This document shows, piece after piece, positions 47,917-58,421 of a DNA stretch of 64,000 nucleotides (its first letter is position 1; every line of letters starts with the position of its first letter). The translations under genes were made by a program, and so were the position numbers. The notes under the pieces were generated by a model that ran no database searches, had not been told where the DNA came from, and was given only the letters and a program-made list of their open reading frames with translations. Origin of the DNA: Acorus gramineus (taxonomy: Eukaryota > Streptophyta > Magnoliopsida > Acorales > Acoraceae); contig CM060850.1 in the NCBI GenBank assembly GCA_030737835.1, positions 5,400,015 to 5,464,014 of the forward strand, written 5' to 3'.

Positions 47917-49267
47917 ATGTTTTAAAAACCAAACCGTTCATTTACCCTAAGAAAAACTAATGGGTAAGGGTCACTCATTAACAGTTGAATTAACCGGATT
48001 TTAACCATGATATTATTGTGACTAATAAATACATCAATTACTATTATTAGTAAATAAGCAAGTTTAAAAAAATATGATAAATTTTAGAAAAATCTTTCCA
48101 TAATTATCAAGTCTTAAATCATAATTAATATTTTAACAAGTAATTAATCTCAATATTTATGTAAAATAACAGGCCAATAATCAACACATAACCGGTTCTT
48201 AAAAAAGAAATTTTTTAAAATAACCTCTTCAAAAAAAGTATTTCAGTTTTGACCCCAAAACCAGTTTAATTGCAAAACTGGTCGTGGGGGCTGGTTTGAC
48301 CAGTCAGCGCATCCACGTGGTGAGCTGACCGGTCCAAAAATGCTACGGGTGGAGACGTGATTGGTAATCACGTCTTCGTCCATTCAACCCTCCCCCTCTC
48401 CGCGAGCGCGCTACGACCTGTGCGCTCGCGGGGGACACGTCTCCCCCAAAGGGGAGTCGTGATTACCAATCATTGGGGGAGATGTGACGTGTCCTCACAC
48501 GCGCGGGGGTTGAATACTTGATTTTTTTTATTATTATTATTTTTAAGGGGGCATTGTGTTATTTATACTAGGGATTGAAAAAATTAAAAACAAGCATGAA
48601 AAGATAAAAACTCGAAACTGATTATGTGAAAATATGTTTTTTATAGAAATAGAATCAATTTAACTATTATTTTCAAACATGACGAATCTATAACTAAATA
48701 ACAAATAAAAATTTATAATGAGTATTATTTATATTTGAAAATGAATCATCTTCTTATCTTTTCACGCTTGTTTTTAATTTTTTCATTCCTTTGTGTAAAT
48801 AACACAATGCCCTCTTAAAAAAAATTAAGTATTCAACTCTCCGCGTGCGCATGCCGACCCGTGCGCTCGCGGGGGACACGTCTCCCCCACATGGGAGAAC
48901 GTGATTACTCCCCCACATGGGAGACGTACACGTCTCCCATGTGGGGGAGTACGTCTCCCATGTGGGGGAGACGTGCCCCCCGCCGGGTTAGCGTGCGCAC
49001 GCGGAGGGGGGAAGGTTGAATGGGTAAAGACGTGATTGATTCCGTAGCATTTTTTGGACAGGTCAACACGCCACGTGAACACGCTGACCGGTCAAACCAG
49101 CCTTCAAGACCAGTTTTTTTAAGGGGTTATTTTTGAAAATTTCCGTTTTTAAAAATCATCATTTAGATTGGTGAGTTAATTGGCTTTTATACTGTCTAGT
49201 TTTGAAAGTAAATCGGATTAGAATACAGTTCAACCGACCAGATCAGGTTGGGTTTCAAAACTCTACC
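47917..49267. mobile_element. Family B hAT-like MITE, split by a nested foldback
   Basis: Flanks TGAAAGTA (47909-47916) and TGAAAGCA (49268-49275) match at 7 of 8. Left end ATGTTTTAAAAACC. AACCGGTTCTTAAAAA at 48190-48205 and AAAAATCATC at 49151-49160 are the two halves of a site intact in the 6518-6989 copy. The foldback at 48206-49146 lies between. Confidence 0.8.
48206..49146. mobile_element. GC-rich foldback element (941 bp), MULE-like
   Basis: Nearly the whole element is one imperfect palindrome. Ends: GAAATTTTTTAAAATAACC and, in reverse complement, GGAAATTTTCAAAAATAACC. Flanks TCTTAAAAA and TTTTAAAAA fit a 9-bp duplication with one mismatch. Arms contain GGTTTGACCAGTCAGCG, AATGCTACGG and GGGGGACACGTCTCCCCC; the inner loop arms contain GGGCATTGTGTTATTTA and its inverse. 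The right arm has extra alternating copies of CATGGGAGACG and CGTCTCCCATG (48890-48975). No coding capacity. Confidence 0.85.
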
Positions 49268-49584
49268 TGAAAGCAACTGCAACTCAAGGGATGATGTCAA
49301 GCGAGGTTCAATTCCATCGGCTTTGTCATTCGTTTAACATATGAAATTTATTATATTTTTAGCTACACATCGATCCATCAGAGATTGACGAGACTAATAA
49401 AATCCAGGGTCAATTGGATCCTATCTCACACATAAGGATTGACTAATCTAAACCAAAATTAAAACACAAGTCAATTTGAATCTCAATCATGAAACTAGTT
49501 AACCTTAAGAATCTGAGCCCATTTCTCTTATATATTAAGTATAACATGGAAGGGTATTTTAGTATATCATCATCCTTAGAGTTA

Positions 49585-49980
49585 TTAAATATTCTCACAT
49601 TTCCAGCTGGCGCGTGGACAATTTAGAAGACTCGAAGCGATACGGTGTTCAATGGTGCACAGTGTATTAAAAAAAATATGTTGGAGATGTTTCGAGAATG
49701 TATGCGGGACTGGGCTAGTATATAGTGAAGGCGACAGACATTCAATTCCGTAACGGGAGCCTACACATCGAGGGGTGATCATACGCGTGCACCTCCCGTC
49801 AGTTAGATAACTCTTCTAACCTTGTGGAAGGGCGTCATGAGCTGTCCTCAATGTTTTTGTTCTAAGCGGCTTCTTTATTTTGTCTTATGTTCTGCTCTCC
49901 CACTTTCGGAGTTTGTAATTCGAATTTAATTAATGAAATCAGGTAACAAACATCTATATTTTCTTTAAAAAAATATATAT
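49585..49980 (+). pseudogene. L1-type LINE 3' relic, same family as 57.7 kb
   Basis: On the + strand near 49683-49775, LEMFRECMRDWAS and, after a shift, FRNGSLHIEG parallel WEMFRGCMRDWGRYI and FWEGALQIMG of the 57.9-kb copy. The 3' end TTTGTAATTCGAATTTAATT, TGAAATCAGGTAACAAA and an A-rich tail are also shared. Stops present. Confidence 0.7.
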
Positions 49981-50317
49981 ATTCTCACATCCCCATAACT
50001 TTTATTATGAATGCTCAAATCAGCTCAATCAAGACATTATCATAATTTATATGTACTCACAAAACATATAACTTTTTTTTTTGTTATTCAATAGCTCTAT
50101 TAAGATATATTCCACTTTATGGCACGAAGAAAACAACGCTTCAGGGCTTACTTGTATTAAGGATAAGTCTTGAGTTTGAGTTTTAATACTGATTTACTCA
50201 TCTGTTTATTAGTTATTATTTGAAAGAATTTTCTATTGAACCATGACAAACAGACGGAGATAGCTTTCTCAACTTGACCGTAAAATCAGGCATGGGGTCC
50301 CTCCGATATCAAAAAAT

Positions 50318-50324
50318 AAAAATA

Positions 50325-50357
<33 letters not shown>
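50318..50357. repeat. (AAT)n microsatellite
   Basis: About 12-13 uninterrupted AAT units just downstream of the TSB-like gene. Confidence 0.9.
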
Positions 50358-50358
<1 letters not shown>

Positions 50359-50516
50359 TGAAATACTATAAAAAAATTAAATTAAAAGATATAAATATAA
50401 CAAAAATAACTATTGATGTTAATGAATTACCTCTTAAATTTACACGGTATTCTTGATTGACATGATAGATTTATAAAAGATATAGGATTCATGTATACAA
50501 CTTTAATTGAAGAACT

Positions 50517-50658
50517 GAACCTCCTCTTGGTAGGATGGAAGAGGTACTCCCTTTAGTTAGAGGACTTGGGTTCGAGTCTTGCCGCCTGCTGATAGGGGAA
50601 GATTTAACCAAGAAAAAAAAAATTTACCCATTTACCCACCAAAAAAAAAAAAAAAAAA
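50517..50658 (+). mobile_element. tRNA-derived SINE with target-site duplication
   Basis: A perfect 14-bp direct repeat, TTAATTGAAGAACT, flanks it (50503-50516 and 50659-50672). Inside are an A-box-like stretch near the 5' end (TCTTGGTAGGATGGAAGAGG), a clear B box (GGTTCGAGTCTTGC, about 50570-50583) and a poly-A tail. These are the hallmarks of a plant SINE. It lies just 3' of the TSB-like stop codon, possibly in its 3' UTR, in antisense. Confidence 0.88.
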
Positions 50659-50826
50659 TTAATTGAAGAACTATTAGAAACAGGTGGATGCTTTGTTTTA
50701 CATTCTAAATATAGTTGGATGCTTTGTTTTACATTCTATGGCCTAAATATAGTTGTATTATATACACGGGTTGTATCATAAAAAATCCCGACAGTCATTT
50801 TTGGTGTATATATATATTTGCTCATG

Positions 50827-53800
50827 TCAAAACAGTAGATTTGGATATTTCAGGTGCCTTGCCACTGTCTGCAAGTCTTTGGTACCCTCTCTGTCGCAGT
50901 TAACAACCACCCTAGCACCATCAGGCAATTCTGGGCACAACAATTCTAGGTAAGCCAATGCATGTGATGTTTCCAAGCCTGGGACAATTCCTTCTAGTCT
51001 TGCTAATCTCTCAAATGCTGCATTTCACAAAAACAAGATAATTCATTATATGTAGCATCATTGAAGTATGGAGACCATTATAAAATGCCAACACAAAAAC
51101 TCTATTATATCTCATAAACTAACTTGAATAATGTTGGCCCTTAGATTCCATCAATAAAATAATAGATCTATTATCCAGGATAAAATGTTGAATGGTAAAA
51201 TATATATATAGTTCCATTTTATGTAGCTGCATTTGATTCAAGGTATTTCAAAGTGATATTTTCAAATATTTCATGTTCCAAAAATATGGTGTTTGTTGTA
51301 AACTTGTAAATGAAGAATTAAAACTAGGGAAAGGGGAAGATGATTGAAGTCTGAGGTGTGAAGATCGCTGTCCTTAAAGTTATAATTGCCCCCACTCAAA
51401 AGAATTTGCTAAAAGGTTCAAGCAATTCACTTCCAGGATATAACAAACTCACATAGTTATGCAAATAGCAATTCTGAAGAATTCTCACAACACTTTAAGA
51501 CTTTAAAACTGATTTTTCTGGTGATTAATCTGTTCAATGAACAGATTTATATAGTGCTTGAAAGGTTGCATTTGCAACCTTTCAAAAATTTAGTTGTTAG
51601 TTGTTATGGGAAAGGGTGTTCGTTGGTTGGAGAGTTTTCTAAAGGGATGTATACCAAATGGAAGAGACTCCTGCATACCCAATTCAAAATTCAAAAAACA
51701 AAAAGAAAAGTCAGTAAAAATAATATCTCGCACACGCACAAAGTGCGCCTACTAATGCGCCTCGCGCGCACCCATGTATGTGCTTACACGCGTAAGCGTG
51801 TGTGGACTACTTTTCCCTTTGTCTTTTCTTGACACCACTAAAATAGTGAACCAATATATAAGTTGGAAAATTATTTTTCCACTTCCAATGTGGGACTATG
51901 TTTTAAGTCTTAAAGTCTCCGACCTATTACATTCTATTTAATAAAAATGTATTTTAAAATTATATTCTGAAAGCGTGTAGTAAAAAAAAATTGAACGCGA
52001 CCCCCTCTCTTCTAACAAGACGTAACCAAAATATGAAAATGGACTATTTTTAATAGCTCATTATTTATAAAAACAATGGTAAATATTTATAATACTCCAT
52101 ATCTTAAAATACATATCCACACACATTCAACGTACTAGATAAGAAGAACGAAACTTAATTGAACGCTTGATAACGCCTTTAGACGCGCTTCTGCTTTTTA
52201 ATAAAGTAAAATGCACAAGCATGTTATCAAGCGCCTCCTAAAAAACATGTTTAATTAAAAAGTTATTTAGAGCTTTTAGTATAAAAATATTATTTTTTAA
52301 AAAACACAGAAAATGTGCTTTCTAAAATTTGAGTTTATTTAAACTATTTTATTTAAAATCTTATTTTTTAAACTTATTTTCAAACCCTTAGATTAATATT
52401 ATGACTTATTTAAATAAGTCAAAAGGTAAGATGAACAAATGAATAACAACCTTGAGTAGGAGAATTGAATAGATGAGTTAGATAAATGTAGTTTTGATTA
52501 CCTTGAAGTGCCTCGTGATCAGTGATGCCATAATACTCGGCCCGGCCGATGCCTTTTAGAAAACTATGCTCCGGTCCAACGCCAGGATAATTCATGCTGC
52601 ATATAATATGCATCATGCATTAATTAATTTAGTACATTCTTACAAAAGTTAGGATACCGCAATAACATTACATGAATATGAAATATTTCATGGGCAATTT
52701 CAGTAGTGGAATAAAGGTGAAATAGTAGTGGATAAGATGAAATAACGAAAAAAATATATGTTTGGATGGACAGAATAATGCGGTATTGTTGTGTCTTAAT
52801 ATGGGAAATAATGTACGTGGTATTTGTAATGCTTCAGGCTTACACGTGTGATATTGTACGTTTTGTCCATAGACACAATTTAAAATGTGTCACAACATAT
52901 AAGTCTGAGATGTTACAATTGATATCAATGCGATGTCTAATGATGTGAGGTTAAAATTATGTGTTCAAAAGCAAAACAGAGAAAATATATATATATATCA
53001 CATATGTTAACCTCGAGAGTTACAATTGGTATTTGAATTTCTAAAAGTCCCCCTGACAACCGAACTACAAGGATTCAGGGTAATGTCCCACATATTTTTT
53101 TTAGTTAATTTGGTTTTTTTTAATACTTATATATTGACTCTATTACGTAGGTTGCTTGATTTGTTCATTAAGTGCCAAAATTGTACCCTAGGATATATCT
53201 TTTATTAATTTCAACAAACATACAAAATCATTCTTACCAAGGACTAATAGAATGAGTTTGAACTGTCTGACCATAATCATCCTGCAAAAGATAGCTCATA
53301 GCCCCATGTAGCACCCCAACCTCCCCTTTCACCAGCGCCGCCGAATGCCGCCCGCTGTCCAATCCCTGGCCGGCCGCCTCCACCCCGATCAGCCTCACAT
53401 CTTCGTCCCAATCGAATTCGTGGAACAACCCAATCGCGCTCGACCCCCTACCGACACAGGCCACCAACACGTCGGGCTTCCCACCCCACTTTTCCATGGC
53501 CTGTCTCCTCGTCTCTCGGCCGATCACCGCCTGGAATTCCCTAACCATCAATGGATACGGGTGTGGTCCGATGATCGAACCCATAACGTAATGGGTCGAG
53601 TTTAAATCCGATACCATGTCACGTATGGCCTCTGATACTGCATCCCTTAGAGTGGCTGTCCCGCTATGGACTGCTCTTACCTAAACGAGAATAAAGAGTG
53701 AGGTCATTGGTGAAGAGAAGAGAACCAAAAATGAAGTAGAAAAGTATGCATAATACTTAATTTTTTGGAGTTCAATTTGTTGGGTTTGTCTTGTATTCTA

Positions 53801-56800
53801 GTTTCTGAATCATGATACATAGAAGAATTACAATCAATGGAGTTTTTCCACAGTCAAATATAGTTTGCCTTTATAACCGGAAACAATGGTCAAGCTACTT
53901 GATTAGCTCGTTGAAAGCGAAGGGGCAATGCACCCAAAAAATAAAATAAAAAAACAAACCTCACATGTATTTTTCATGTGTAGTGAGTCTAGTGACAATG
54001 CTATGGTTATATATTATGTGTGGGAGCTTTAAGGATTTACAATCATGTATTGGGCTATAAACTCTGTTTATTAGTTAGGGGTATTTTCATTTTTTTTCTT
54101 ATTGCTACCATATTTATTCAGTCTATTCCTCTTTTTTTTGGGGGGGCTCTATTGTGTGTACGATTTTCTTTAAGAGAGAGAGACCGAGAGATTGTGTAAT
54201 TCAATTATTAGATTATAGTGGATCGTTTTCTGCTCTCTTTTATGGATGTAGACAAATGTTATTAATTCAAGTAAATTTGCGTGCTCTTTTGTATGATTTT
54301 ATTCTCTTTATTGTTCTAGAGGTGTTGAGACCTAACCCTAAAGGTGTCGCTACCTCGACATAGTGTTACTCCTGTGGCTACAAAAAAATTTAGCAAGAAA
54401 AAAATATAAACACAAAAAGAAGGCAACAAACACTAACCTCTGCTCCAAGAAGGTGCATTTTTGTGATGGAAAGAGGATCCCTTTTGAAGTCTTGAGCACC
54501 CATGTAAACAACACACTCCATACCTAATCTTGCACACAAAGAAGCAGTGGCAATACCATGCTGACCAGATGCTGTCTCTGCTATAATCCGTTTCTTGCCC
54601 AAGGTATGGGCAAGTAAAACTTGACCAACAGCATTGTTTATCTTATGTGAACCAGTGTGATTAAGATCTTCTCTTTTCAAGTAAATCTTTGGTCCCTCCC
54701 CATCTGATCTTTTATATTTGTTGGAGAGGTTCTCAGCAAAGTAAAGTGGAGTTTCCCGGCCAGCATAGTCCCTTAAAATCAAACTTAGCTTCCTCTGCAG
54801 AAGAACAGGACAAATTAATCAGTAGATGATCAAGTGTGGAAGCATATAAAAAAATGGAAGATGTATGCATGATTGATGCGTGTACGTATGGAAATTGAGC
54901 AAAATTTTATATTGACGCGTATGCGCAATGCATGCAATAAAGAATAGAGCGTCGACACACTCTGTCCTTTTTACAGCGCAGACTGCAATTTCATACACTA
55001 TGATAACATAGTATATGGGGTTCTATCATAATGTATATCAGTGTATACTTTATTTCATATAATAGTATGTGCTTTATTAAAAGAGTGATTTTTTGTATAA
55101 AAAAATGGTGTGGAATGTGGTTGGGGCTGCAGAATAAAATCTTTTTTGGACATATCATTTTTTAAAAAGATATATAGTAATAAAATCTTTTTTTATTTTT
55201 CTAGTTCAATATACTTCAAGCTAGTTATTACAAAAGTAATGAATCAACGATAACCCCACTCTCCCAACAAGTGAAAAAATGTACGACTCCCTCGATCAAG
55301 TTGTCAAAAGGTGGTTTGGTTGATTAATTAATTTGGATTGCCACTGAATCGATTAGAAAAGTTGTAAACAATACCTAAACTTGAAACTATATAGTAGTAT
55401 TCCATAATCTGTCAATCTAACAAGGGCAGACCCAGGAATTAGAGCAAAGACGGGTCAAAAGGTCAAGAGACTATATACCTTGAAATCTCATTATTTTCAT
55501 TACAAAAAATAGAAAAAAATAAGGTTCAAATTTTGAAAAAATGAATATATATGAATAAAATAACTTATTACAAAAATATATAAGGATATCCTTTAAACTT
55601 ATATTTTGAGGGGATATTTTAAAACCTAAGTTTTAAAAAAATTGAGAGACTTAATATAGCAAATTAAAAATCAAAATAATCCAAAAAATGGCTAAAACAA
55701 AAGTCAAATCAGTGATTTTTCAACCCTTGAAATCCATATATCAATATTCCCTTAAAAACAAAAAGATTTTCACATTTTTTTTAAAAGAAGGCCACCCACC
55801 CATTCCTTCAAATCTCAAAATATTCAATGGGATCCAATATACTCAGTCCATTTTGTAGCTCTATTTGCTATCGCCACGCTTAACACAATTTATAAAATTG
55901 ACTAACTCAGTATATTTTATTATCTCCGTATACACAATTATAGAAAACATAAATTAAATATATGCATTTATTTTCATTAGAGCATTTATTTCATTTTCTA
56001 TTTAAAAACAATTGTACTTCATTTATTAATATATTTGATTACATAGGTATATAATTGTTTGAGTTAATGTGAGACATCCTTAATTAGATGGATATTATTG
56101 AAATTCAGAATTCACTAGAATTTGAGGATTGGGCACGTGTGATTTTCCGATTTGATTGGGTCGGTGGGCTCAATTGGAAGTGTTTTGTTTTTAGTACCCT
56201 TGGACATTTATTACTCTCTCTATCCCCTATTTTGACCGATGGCCCGCCCGGGTCCGCCTCTAAACCTAACTTTACTTTCAAAAAATCAAAAGCATCTTTC
56301 TTATATGAACTTTCTTTCGGTTCAATCTGTCGTTTATTAAACCAAAATGTGTATCATGTGCAGATATGAAAGTTATATAAAAAAAAATATATATATATAA
56401 TAATTACTACTTACTAATTCAGTTCATGATTGCAGCTTAATTCGGTTCAGCATAACATCAACAACCTCAAAATCTTAACCCATACCAAACCAAAGTCAGT
56501 TTTAGATTGATCTTTTAGTGTCAAACGTGAAATTGTTTTTTTTTTTTTTTAGTGAAAGATAGAAAACTAGAAGAATCAGTTACGATTTGTTCAAAGATAG
56601 TGAAAAACCTGGAATTCTTGATTTGCCGCCAGTGATCGAAACGCGGATTCCAGATCTGTGAGCGCGGACACGAGCACCTCCGGAACAAACCTCCCCCCAA
56701 ACTTCCCAAACTTCCCAAACTCATCTGGAAAGGCCTTCACAGCAACTGATTTGTAAGGCTTCACAATCCTCCCATTTGAAGGTGGGCTTAAGTGGCCACT

Positions 56801-56821
56801 GAGAACTGTTAAGGTATGCAT
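50827..56821 (-). CDS. TSB: Tryptophan synthase beta-like PLP enzyme, divergent active site (5 exons)
   Basis: Exons on the - strand: 56821-56609, 54794-54438, 53680-53238, 52596-52502 and 51017-50827. They sum to 1299 bp, 432 residues, all GT-AG. Family blocks in order: [11 protein letters not shown] (38-48), [13 protein letters not shown] with Schiff-base Lys122, AETASGQHG with catalytic Glu144, [10 protein letters not shown] (195-204), [12 protein letters not shown], then the PLP-phosphate loop at 267-271, [33 protein letters not shown] and [11 protein letters not shown]. TrpB joins indole and serine to make tryptophan in plastids. Several usually invariant positions differ: the phosphate loop reads GRGSS instead of [14 protein letters not shown] replaces the N(L/C)SGRGDKD segment, so the Ser that touches the PLP ring nitrogen is Asp; CMNYPG replaces GLDYPG, so the mobile Asp (Asp305 of Salmonella) is Asn; and AETAS replaces AETGA. 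The N-terminal extension is only about 37 residues, short for a plant TSB transit peptide. A fit to the divergent TSB3-type paralogues (e.g. Arabidopsis At5g28237) is plausible but untested. Confidence 0.93.
51018..52501 (-). other. Intron 4 of the TSB-like gene with an LTR-like relic
   Basis: Besides unique AT-rich DNA, the segment about 51520-51930 holds CG-dinucleotide-rich text (CGCACACGCAC, GCCTCGCGCGC, ACACGCGTAAGCGTGTG) followed by TATATAAGTTGG and CCAATGTGGGACTA, a combination often seen in plant Copia LTRs and TRIM elements. No matching second LTR was found, so solo LTR or relic is only a suggestion. Confidence 0.35.
54950..55150. repeat. Dispersed family D copy in TSB-like intron 1
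   Basis: AATTTCATACACTATGATAA, CATAGTATATGGGG, ATCATAATGTATATCAGTGT and TAATAGTATGTG. Matches the arrangement at 63240-63550. Confidence 0.5.
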
Positions 56822-56913
56822 GTTTTTTGAAATGATGAATACAATAAAGCATTTGGTGGGCTGTTTGTTTATGGTGTTCTCTCTCCTTCTTCTTCTTCTT
56901 CTTCTCTTTTTAG

Positions 56914-57088
56914 TTCATTTATGTTTTTTTTCTGATTGGTTGGGTGGATGTGATTTTCACTGAGATAGCTTCATTTATGGTTTTTTTTTTTTTGTGATTG
57001 GTTGGGTTGATGTGATTTTCACTGAGATAGCTTCATTTATGTTTTTTTTCAGATGGGTTGAGTGGATGTGATTTTCACTGAGATAGCT
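56914..57088. repeat. Three tandem ~58-bp repeats upstream of the TSB-like start
   Basis: Units begin at 56914, 56970 and 57032. Each contains TTCATTTATG, a T-rich run, GATTGG or GATGGG, then GATGTGATTTTCACTGAGA. They lie 93-267 bp before the ATG (56821, - strand), within the presumptive leader or promoter. The period varies from 56 to 62 bp because of the T run. Confidence 0.8.
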
Positions 57089-57689
57089 ATGCAACTTCAA
57101 TTCTTTTAAATTATTATAAAACGTTTTCCATGCATAACATGCTAATAGGCTCGTGTGTGTGTACACAGAAGGAGTTGCTCTGTTTTTAGAAATTATAACT
57201 ATATATTAATTAATTTATTATGTTGTGTTCTTCTATTGATCAGTCCATCTTCATCACCAATCGCGCAGGAGTTTTGAGCTCAGGTGGGCAGGACGACGGG
57301 CTTGCGGACCTCAATCCAATATAACTTTTATAGTAGAAGTTATGGCATTTTGTGGGTACTTATTATGATAGTTTCAATTACATTTTTCCTTTCAAGGGAG
57401 AGAGTGAATCTATTTCGTTTTATGACAGTCAAGTTTTAGCATTCAATAGATGAGGTACTGATTACCAATTCCAGTCCTCTAATTGCTATATATCAAGGGT
57501 TAAATTTGTTTATTGAGCGTATTAATTGAGATTTATTCACTCAAATTTCAGGATTAATTTAACCCATGACCAACTGTATATTTAGTTCTGTTTTATTGCC
57601 TGATATCCCATCTCCATAACCCACAAAATGAACAAGAATGAGAGAGCTAACAAAACTAGCAATAAAAATCAGCGCCACGTGATTGGTGA

Positions 57690-58135
57690 TGAAGATTTTT
57701 TTTTTTTCCGAAAAAGGTAGAGCTTTGCTACCCGATTTCATTTCTGAATTCGAGTTACAAATTCTGAATTGAGGGAGAATAGATGACATAACTCAAAGCA
57801 AAGAAAAGTGTGCCCAGTGCCGAAAATGGTTATAGAAAAGATATCGAACCGCAGCGCCTGAGCACGAGCCTCTGCGCTCATCCCATGATCTGTAGCGCCC
57901 CCTCCCAGAAGTGAACCTCGTTTATCTTGGCAATATACCGGCCCCAATCCCGCATGCACCCTCTAAACATTTCCCACATGTTCTCTTGGTACACTCGCGC
58001 CCTGTTGAAAACGGTGTCATTCCGCGTCCTCCAAATCGTCCACGCTCCTGTTGGGACAATGGATTGCGATATCACCGCGGCCAAGCTATAATCATCAGCT
58101 CTCTTCATCGCCTTCCTTGCCGCCCACAGTTAAGA
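57690..58135 (-). pseudogene. L1-type LINE 3' relic
   Basis: On the - strand, TGAWTIWRTRNDTVFNRA followed by YQENMWEMFRGCMRDWGRYI (57878-58108) is the region following the zinc-finger of plant L1 ORF2. The frame stops at LQIMG. The 3' side (to 57692) contains TTGTAACTCGAATTCAGAAA, TGAAATCGGGTAGCAAA and an A-run. It is 5'-truncated, as LINEs usually are. It lies about 0.9 kb upstream of the TSB-like gene. Confidence 0.75.
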
Positions 58136-58421
58136 TTTGGTAGTTAAGATTGGCCTCAACCTTCCTCATATGGAGTTTAGATTTAATTCCCGTCATTGAT
58201 TTTCTATAGAACTTCAGATGGCTTTTTGACCCATAATAAGATGGAATTACGAAATCTTCATGAAATAGTGATTTGTAGATCTTGAAATTATCTTTCCAAC
58301 GCCATATCATAAGAATAAATCAGATACTTGAGGCAAAAGTTATGATCAAAACAGTGGGACGGGATTTTGAAAAATATATTTGATTGGATTGATTTTTATT
58401 CAATCTTAACCAAATCTTTTT

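Noticed and set aside
50517..50600. tRNA gene
   Set aside because: The A and B boxes are present, but there is no acceptor stem or cloverleaf; the poly-A tail and target duplication show it is a SINE.
57911..58147. 78-codon + strand open frame
   Set aside because: It is antisense to the LINE relic, whose - strand reading matches L1 ORF2.
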